From: Triglochin maritima
Taxonomy: Eukaryota > Streptophyta > Magnoliopsida > Alismatales > Juncaginaceae
NCBI GenBank assembly: GCA_963682175.1
Contig: OY821791.1
Span: 25,967,826 to 26,031,825 of the forward strand
DNA length: 64,000 nucleotides
Direction: 5' to 3'
The notes beneath the pieces are model-generated. The model had not been told where the DNA came from and searched no databases. It saw only the letters and a program-made list of their open reading frames with translations. Position numbers and translations under genes: made by a program. Each line of letters opens with the position of its first letter. Positions within the stretch are counted from its first letter, which is position 1. Shown here in pieces: positions 58,676-64,000 of this stretch.

Positions 58676-60353
58676 TGTAGGATCTACTAGCCCCTAAACG
58701 TAGTCTAAAGGGGGGTGAATAGACTAATTACGGTTTTTAAGATAATTATACCAAATTCAAAGACAAGACAATAATATTAAAGAGAACAAAACAAACCACT
58801 ACTCCGGATGTATAGAGGTTTGGATCCAACCACCGGATCCTAGTCCTCTTACGAATTGCTCTTACTCGAGCAACTTCACGTCCTCCATTAATCCGATCTC
58901 CGTTGCGGGCCGAGATCACGCTTTTACACCACAAGCTTTGCGAACACCCTCCCCTAGCTTGGACCACCTTCTCACAATCCGAGAAGAGCTTCACTCCGGA
59001 AGCTTGTACAACTCTTGAAGAATAATACTTCAGAAACTAATCTTGGGCACTTGAAATGAATGATGCAATCTAGTGAAGATGATTTCAAGTGAGACGATAA
59101 GAGCACAAGGGTTTTGAGCAATTTGAGAGTAGTAATGAGATGTTGAGCTTAGAGAAAAATTGGTCGTTTTGTATGAGTGTTCTAAGCTCTATTTATATGC
59201 TCTAAACAAGTTCTAGCCGTTGGGATTGAAGTGGTCAAAAATATGTGCAAGAAAACACAATTCAGAAATGACGGGACACGTTTCTGGCAACAAACGGTTG
59301 ACCGGATTGTGTTACACGGTCAACCAAAATGAAGCAGTGCTCGGTTCGGTCGAGCGAAGATGCTAACGGTCGATCCTATTTGTCTAGAAGTTTAGTGATC
59401 AGTCCAACGGTTTGGAATACCAGTTCGACCAAAAAGAGACAGTAGGACTGGGTCTGGAAAGAACTTAAGTATCGGCGACTGTGAGTAGAGTTTCGGTTGA
59501 CCAGTTGACATGTTTGATTTGAGACCCGATAAAAACAAGTGTAATCGGTCGAACGAGGTGAGTGCAAAGTTCGACCGAAAATGCCCAATAAGAATGAGAC
59601 AAGGAAGAATCAAGATTCGGTCGACCGTAAAGGGAAATCCGGTCGACTGGAAGACTAAATCCAAAATAAGGTTAGTTAGGAAAATGTGTATCCGACCGTT
59701 GGAGTATACAACAAGTATAACGGTCATAATAAATATAAATACGGAAAACATTCGATCGAACAAATATCAAGTTTCGGTCGACCGAAAGTCTCACTAACTG
59801 GACACGTGTCAATAAATGATTGGCTGAAAGATTTGTATTGGGTAGACTAATTTCTCGCTCGACAAGGTGAGACGGTCGAACAGAATGAAAAGTCGGTCGA
59901 CCGAATTAAGACATGCAAACCAGATAGAATAAACGGTCGAACGGGTGAAGAATATTGGTCGACCGTGTGGGACAAATTTTGTTGCCTGGGAAGGTCTGGT
60001 GAAAAACGATCGAACCAAAAGGTTCTACCGGTCGACCGATTTAGTGCAGATTTCCTGTTCTTCGGTTCTAATGAGTTTGGTTGAATTTCTAATGAACTCT
60101 AGGATATCCTAAGTGATGTGTAATGCAATGAATCATGGATTTCAAGTGCCAAGTTACATTTGAGTCCTAAATACATGGAATTTAAACCTAACTACTCTTC
60201 AATATTCATCTTTAATTTTACTCAAACTTGAATCCTGAAATGTTAGATAACACACATATATGCAAGCAAAGATATTCCAATTGATACATGTTTTTATTGA
60301 AATGTTGATTAATCATCAAAACGGATTAACGATTATTAGCCAAAAAGCCAACA
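58676..60353 (-). repeat. 3' LTR of the SIRE-type element
   Basis: 1678 bp. On the minus strand it runs TGTTGGCTTTTTGGC...GATCCTACA. TATAAATAG reads on the minus strand at 59189-59197, with U3 from 60353 down to that point. U3 contains a dense array of GGTCGACC-type motifs (59280-60040). Confidence 0.9.
59280..60040. repeat. U3 array of GGTCGACC-type motifs
   Basis: More than twenty exact or near copies of CGGTCGACCG and its half-changed form CGGTCGAACG lie within about 760 bp, upstream of the TATA box. Clear palindromic copies are at about 59614, 59774, 59892, 59955 and 60028, often paired with a GGTCGAAC copy 20-45 bp away. Confidence 0.85.
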
Positions 60354-60376
60354 ATCTCCCCCTTTTTGATGATGAC
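60354..60376 (-). promoter_or_regulatory. Polypurine tract of the SIRE-type element
   Basis: The minus strand reads GTCATCATCAAAAAGGGGGA followed by GAT directly before the LTR, the usual SIRE plus-strand primer site. Confidence 0.88.
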
Positions 60377-60827
60377 AACTTATCAATCTAAATACATGTT
60401 AAGTTTGAGTTTTATCATCAATATCTAAAGCTCCCCCTATCTTATAGCTCCCCCTATCTATAAGCATGTATTTATTTCTCCCCCTTTGGCTTAAGCAAAA
60501 AGACTCATGAGATAATATTATAAGCGATTTAAGCATATGAGATATGATACCGGAAGCGTGATTAGTATGCCAAGCCAAAAAAATAGAAGAGACAACAATA
60601 AACCATGCATTTAACTTAGAATTCACAATAAACATCAAAAGACAACGTCGAAAGCCAATACTACAAAAGGTTCAAAACAAAATACAACAATAAGCCAAAG
60701 TTTGAACCAACAACATCATAAACTGAAATACAATGACAAAACGATACACACGCTCCACACAAAAACAACATCCGAATCACCCAAACCTCTGATCACGCAG
60801 CAGCGAGGAGATAGAGTCAAGAGAAGC
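60377..60827 (-). other. 3' noncoding part of the SIRE-type element
   Basis: Holds several GGGGGAG-type purine runs on the minus strand (60430-60490), partial copies of the tract next to the LTR. No coding frame is convincing. Confidence 0.65.
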
Positions 60828-62080
60828 TTAAATCCGGCCGAGCTGAGCGGATGTGGACGCCTGAAACGTATCGAAGCGAGTAGAAGTGGACGCCTCAAGT
60901 GCATCAAAGCGAGAAGAAGTGGACGCCTCAAGTGCATCAAAGCGAGCAGAGGTGGAGGCCTCGAAAGATTGAAATTGATCCAAAAGTTGTTGAAACCGAT
61001 ACAGATCAATGGAAGATGAAGATGACCACTGCCCTTGATCCCATGCAGCGTAGTCTCCCGCACCCCACCAAGAGCTAGAATCACGAGGGACAGAACGAGC
61101 CATCCACCTCTGATCTTCAGATACCTCTTCTGCTTCTTCTCCTTCTTCTTCAAAATTTTGAGCTAAGTCCTCAGCAGATGAATGAGGTGGCGAAGGAAGA
61201 GGAATGGATTTCATTTTGGAAAGGGTGGTCTTACAGAAAGGAAATTATATACCATGGAGGGAAAAGAATTGACATCGATATTCCATTTTTCAAATAGCAC
61301 AGTGAGCCACATTGGGAAGGGAAGATACGATCCGCTACGATGGCACATGTGCGAGATAATGAAACTAGGCCAATCTACCAACTCTTTCTTATAGATGCAA
61401 TAGATGCACATAAGAGCCAAATTAGATATCTCGTTACGGTGACCAAATTTTGGAAAGAGGTTGTAAGATACGATTTGGGCAAGAATCTTGGGTAGAGGGT
61501 GTAAAAGAGAAGCATTGTGTTTGAAATGACCGTTTACCCTAGGAGGAGGGATGGCATATAACTCATCAACCATTCTCTCTACATTGGTGTCGGGGAGATC
61601 ACCTTGAGGAAAGTCACGATAAATATTTATTCCCCTTGACGAAAAACCTAGAGACTTTGACAACAATTCCGGTGAGATCCTATATTCAATCCCATTGATT
61701 AAGGTAGTTAAGACATGCTTATGAGGGACTTTTCTAAGATTTCAATAGAATTGTTGCACAAGAAAGGGATAATAGGGTTTAGATGCAATAATAGTGTGAG
61801 AGAAAGTGAGTTTGTTTGCATCTAAAAAGGATTGTAAAGACAAGTTTTCAATGTCGGCTACCTCAACTTTGCGACACGGTAGAAAGTTAGCAACCGAGTA
61901 AAATTCATCCCACGCCTTTTTAGCCTTATCATCAACCGGAAAGAACTGAAGCAAACGTTGAGCCGGAGGAGCCAGAGCACGAGAGGACGAGGGTTAAGAG
62001 TCTTGTTTCGACTTGGTGCGATGCTCGGTGACCTCTGGAGTAGAACGTTTCTTTGTTATGGACATCTTTGAGCGACCCAT
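60828..62080 (-). pseudogene. Extra frame in env position: putative plant transposon/env-like protein, broken
   Basis: Read on the minus strand from an ATG at 62080 (MGRSKMSITKKRSTPEV). A TAA at 61994-61996 and a TGA at 61742-61744 interrupt one otherwise continuous frame to 61211. A shift at the ATGA overlap near 61211-61214 leads into the last part. Blocks seen are AKKAWDEFYSVANFLPCRKV, SFLDANKLTFSHTIIASKPY, VNGHFKHNASLLHPLPKILA and FGHRNEISNLALMCIYCIYK. They resemble the 'putative plant transposon protein' or env-like domain often found behind pol in plant elements (recognised by eye). The C terminus is acidic and has about four copies of an 11-residue repeat, FDALEASTSSR. The function is unknown. 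Confidence 0.68.
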
Positions 62081-62159
62081 AGGAGAAGAGATGTGGGATA
62101 TAGCCGGAATGGGTGTAGGAAGGCAAGGGGGTTCGAGAGATGGAGGAAAAATAGGGGTT

Positions 62160-62965
62160 TGGCAACCGGAATGGTCGGACGGTCGACCGGAGGGAGAGGG
62201 AAGGTGAAGGGCGGCACTAGGGTTTTGAAGGAGGAGAGGTGAAAGTGAAGAGTGATTCCTTGTAAAAAGCCCTAATATGCGCTTGAAACAACACGAACGG
62301 TCGACCGCTCGCATGACCCGATCGACCGGTGGGTTAAAAAAATTGAAAAAACCCACGACCGCACAACTACTTGTCAAATTCGGTCGGACGCAAATAATGA
62401 AACGGTCGACCGAGAGCAAAAAAAGTTAGGACCAGGGAACCTACTGTCGCGTTTCGGTCGAACGAATAATAAAGCACTGGTCGACCGAAACAAGAGTTTC
62501 AACAAGTGTGAAGGAACTATCACTTTTCGGTCAAACAGAAATAACAAAACGATCGACCGAAAGAAGAGTTTCAAAGAAAAATGGAATAGCTGCCGAAATT
62601 CGGTCGGACGTAAAAGAGGTCGTCGGCCGACCGAAAAAGGGAGTGAAAGCTGCTGAATGATTTTCGGTTGGACAAAAACACAAACACGGTCGACCGAAAT
62701 AACTCTACGGTCGTCTGAAACTCAAAAATGGTTCGACCGGACAATTAAGTGAACTTAAGTCAGATCGACCAAATGAGAAACAGTCAAACGAAGAAGTATA
62801 AGCAGTCGACCAAAATACATCACGGAAGCTCAAAGACAAGACATCAAGCGACCGGTCGACCGAACAAAATAAGACGGTCGACCGAAAATGAGAAAAAATT
62901 GAAAACTGCTTGAAAAAAAACAGTAATCTGGTCGAGCGAAACTTGATTTCGGTTCGACCGAATAA
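62160..62965. repeat. Second GGTCGACC-type motif array, upstream of the extra frame
   Basis: About twenty motif copies in 800 bp. CGGTCGACCGAAA alternates with TTCGGTCGGACG or TTCGGTCGAACG at 20-50-bp steps (for example 62377/62401, 62452/62476, 62526/62549, 62599/62622, 62662/62684). It is the same motif family as in U3. Confidence 0.85.
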
Positions 62966-63071
62966 CGTCTGAAAAGCCCAATTTTGATAAACACCCAATA
63001 AATCCACAAACATTTTGAAGGAAACCACAACCAAGTATCAAAATTCGACAAAGTCACATGAAATGTTCAAG

Positions 63072-63566
63072 TTATATGTCATTTAAGTTGCACATACCTA
63101 GATTTAGCCTTATATGAATGAATTGATCAACGTTTAAAGGTTTTGTGAAGATATCCGCAAGTTGATTATTAGTGCGAACAAATATAAGCTTAATGTCTTC
63201 CTTTGTTGCATGATCTCTAAGAAAATGATGTCTAACCTCAATGTTTTTAGTTCGAGAATGCAATATGGGATTTTTCGAAAGATTTATTGCACTAGTATTA
63301 TCACATAATATAGGAGTAGTTTGAAACTCAAGTTTCAAGTCTTTGACGGTTTGCCCCATCCACAAGACTTGTGCACATGCACAACCGGCGACAATGTATT
63401 CAGCCTCGATTGTCGACAATGCAACACCATTTTGTTTCTTACTAAACCAATAGACAAGCGATTTTCCCAAGAATTGGCAAGTGCCACTAGTACTTTTACG
63501 ATCTAAAATGCAACCGGCATAGTCGGCGTCACTATAGGCAACAAGATCAAAAGCCAAATAAACCAA
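63072..63566 (-). pseudogene. RNase H domain of the SIRE-type pol, C-terminal end
   Basis: The minus-strand frame reads SDADYAGCILDRKSTSGTCQ, ALSTIEAEYIVAGCACAQVL, ILCDNTSAINLSKNPILHSR, TKNIEVRHHFLRDHATKE and DIFTKPLN. This is the Copia RNase H with its Asp-Glu-Asp residues (SDADYAG, STIEAEY, CDNTSA). It ends at a natural-looking stop after LGMCNLNDI. It is out of frame with the RT piece upstream; a few codons are lost near 63566-63571. This domain removes the RNA strand during reverse transcription. Confidence 0.9.
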
Positions 63567-63570
63567 ATTC

Positions 63571-63860
63571 TTGAGATCCTTTGAGATAGCGAAAAATACG
63601 TTTTAAAGCATTGAAATGAGATTCTTTAGGACAAGCTTGAAAACGTGCACACAAACACACGGAAAACATAATATCCGGACGACTAGCGGTAAGATAAAGC
63701 AAGGATCCGATCATACGCTCTTAATGCATTGCCATTAACCAAAATTCGTCATTACATGCTTGTTCAACTTTCTTAGGTTCTAATGAAGAGATAAATGCAT
63801 AAGAATCACAAACTACATGTGCTTTAGATCGTGTCGTCACACCTTGAGAAACATCTACAA
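63571..63860 (-). pseudogene. SIRE-type RT: N- and C-terminal pieces fused by internal deletion
   Basis: Minus strand: DVSQGVTTRSKAH, FISSLEPKKVEQACNDEFWL and MAMH, then a stop at 63721-63723. The sequence jumps at once to RMIGSLLYLTASRPDIMFSV and ARFQACPKESHFNALKRIF. The RT core with the YVDD active site, normally some 250 residues, is absent. The fused piece cannot encode a working enzyme. Confidence 0.85.
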
Positions 63861-64000
63861 TCACAAAGACGTAGAAGCGTACCTGAAACTGATGGAGAAG
63901 GATCCTAGAGTTTGCTGGAATTCAGCTACAGCCGCCTCCCATGCTTGCTAGCTAGTCATCTCTTGCACTTGCACTTCTTGCTTGTTTGACCGGTGGGGCT
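63861..64000 (-). other. Window end, SIRE-type interior, not resolved
   Basis: The minus strand just upstream of RT may still be the linker after integrase (FVIVDVSQG). Beyond about 63900 I recognise nothing. Confidence 0.4.

Larger units (their letters stand above)
58676..64000 (-). mobile_element. SIRE-type Ty1/Copia retrotransposon, minus strand, partial, RT mostly deleted
   Basis: 3' LTR 58676-60353, polypurine tract next to it, an extra frame in the env position (60828-62080), RNase H (63072-63566) and two RT pieces joined by deletion (63571-63860). The RNase H sequence and the CATCATCAAAAAGGGGGAGAT tract are typical of SIRE-type elements. The 5' part lies outside the window, so the target duplication cannot be checked. 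Confidence 0.9.

Noticed and set aside
60828..61214. Separate host gene encoding a small acidic repeat protein
   Set aside because: It abuts the upstream frame at an ATGA overlap on the same strand inside the SIRE-type element, so it is more likely the shifted end of one broken frame.
62705..63034. Minus-strand frame rich in FGR and RST over the GGTCGACC array
   Set aside because: The repeated residues come from translating the DNA motif. There is no domain, and the same motif lies in the noncoding U3.

Overview
This window looks like nuclear heterochromatin of a flowering plant. I see no host protein-coding gene. Almost every base belongs to nested or recombined transposable elements: a CACTA (En/Spm) DNA transposon, a chromovirus-type solo LTR, at least six Ty3/Gypsy Athila-type copies and a SIRE-type Ty1/Copia element. 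There is also a short block of degenerate 5S rDNA. Athila membership is inferred from the DLGAS-type protease, the FMDD reverse transcriptase, the DDE integrase and a primer site complementary to tRNA-Asp. The species cannot be named from the sequence.

Layout. Positions 1-8807 are the right part of a CACTA element: a broken tnp2 transposase, a multi-exon second gene ending in a Ulp1-type cysteine protease, a subterminal hairpin array and the terminal inverted repeat. A 2.8-kb solo LTR with target duplication GGTTC (5260-8060) sits just after the Ulp1 stop codon. Positions 8839-9505 are a minus-strand Athila LTR piece in which the CACTA element landed. Positions 9634-10500 are 5S rDNA units joined to the 3' end of an Athila pol gene.

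An old plus-strand Athila, called G here, runs from its LTR (12290-12756 plus 23992-24975) through primer site, leader, gag and pol to about 55610. It is broken by three insertions. (A) A young, almost complete 11.2-kb Athila at 12757-23986 has TSD TCGGG and LTRs about 0.5% different. (D) A minus-strand gag-protease-only element at 25779-32522 has TSD GTCAG. (F) A minus-strand gag-protease-only element spans 33576-50551, and its 5' LTR is split by (E), another plus-strand gag-protease-only element at 40543-49200 with TSD AGTCC and LTRs about 2% different. A further pol-less copy, H, follows G at 55611-58675. A minus-strand SIRE-type element with most of its reverse transcriptase deleted starts at 58676 and leaves the window.

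How the parts work together. Only element A keeps a long pol frame with all catalytic residues, but its gag is cut by a small inversion-deletion. D, E, F and H lack pol yet keep gag, protease, leader, LTR ends and the same downstream noncoding block. This suggests families that depend on pol from relatives. Athila signals recurring across copies are a snRNA-like promoter layout (USE plus TATA at 32 bp), a palindrome present in both U3 and leader, a second polypurine-like tract about 1.25 kb before the 3' one, and a small hairpin near the 3' end. The SIRE-type element has its own motif array around GGTCGACC, in U3 and again upstream of an extra env-position reading frame.

Divergences and motif positions were counted by eye.
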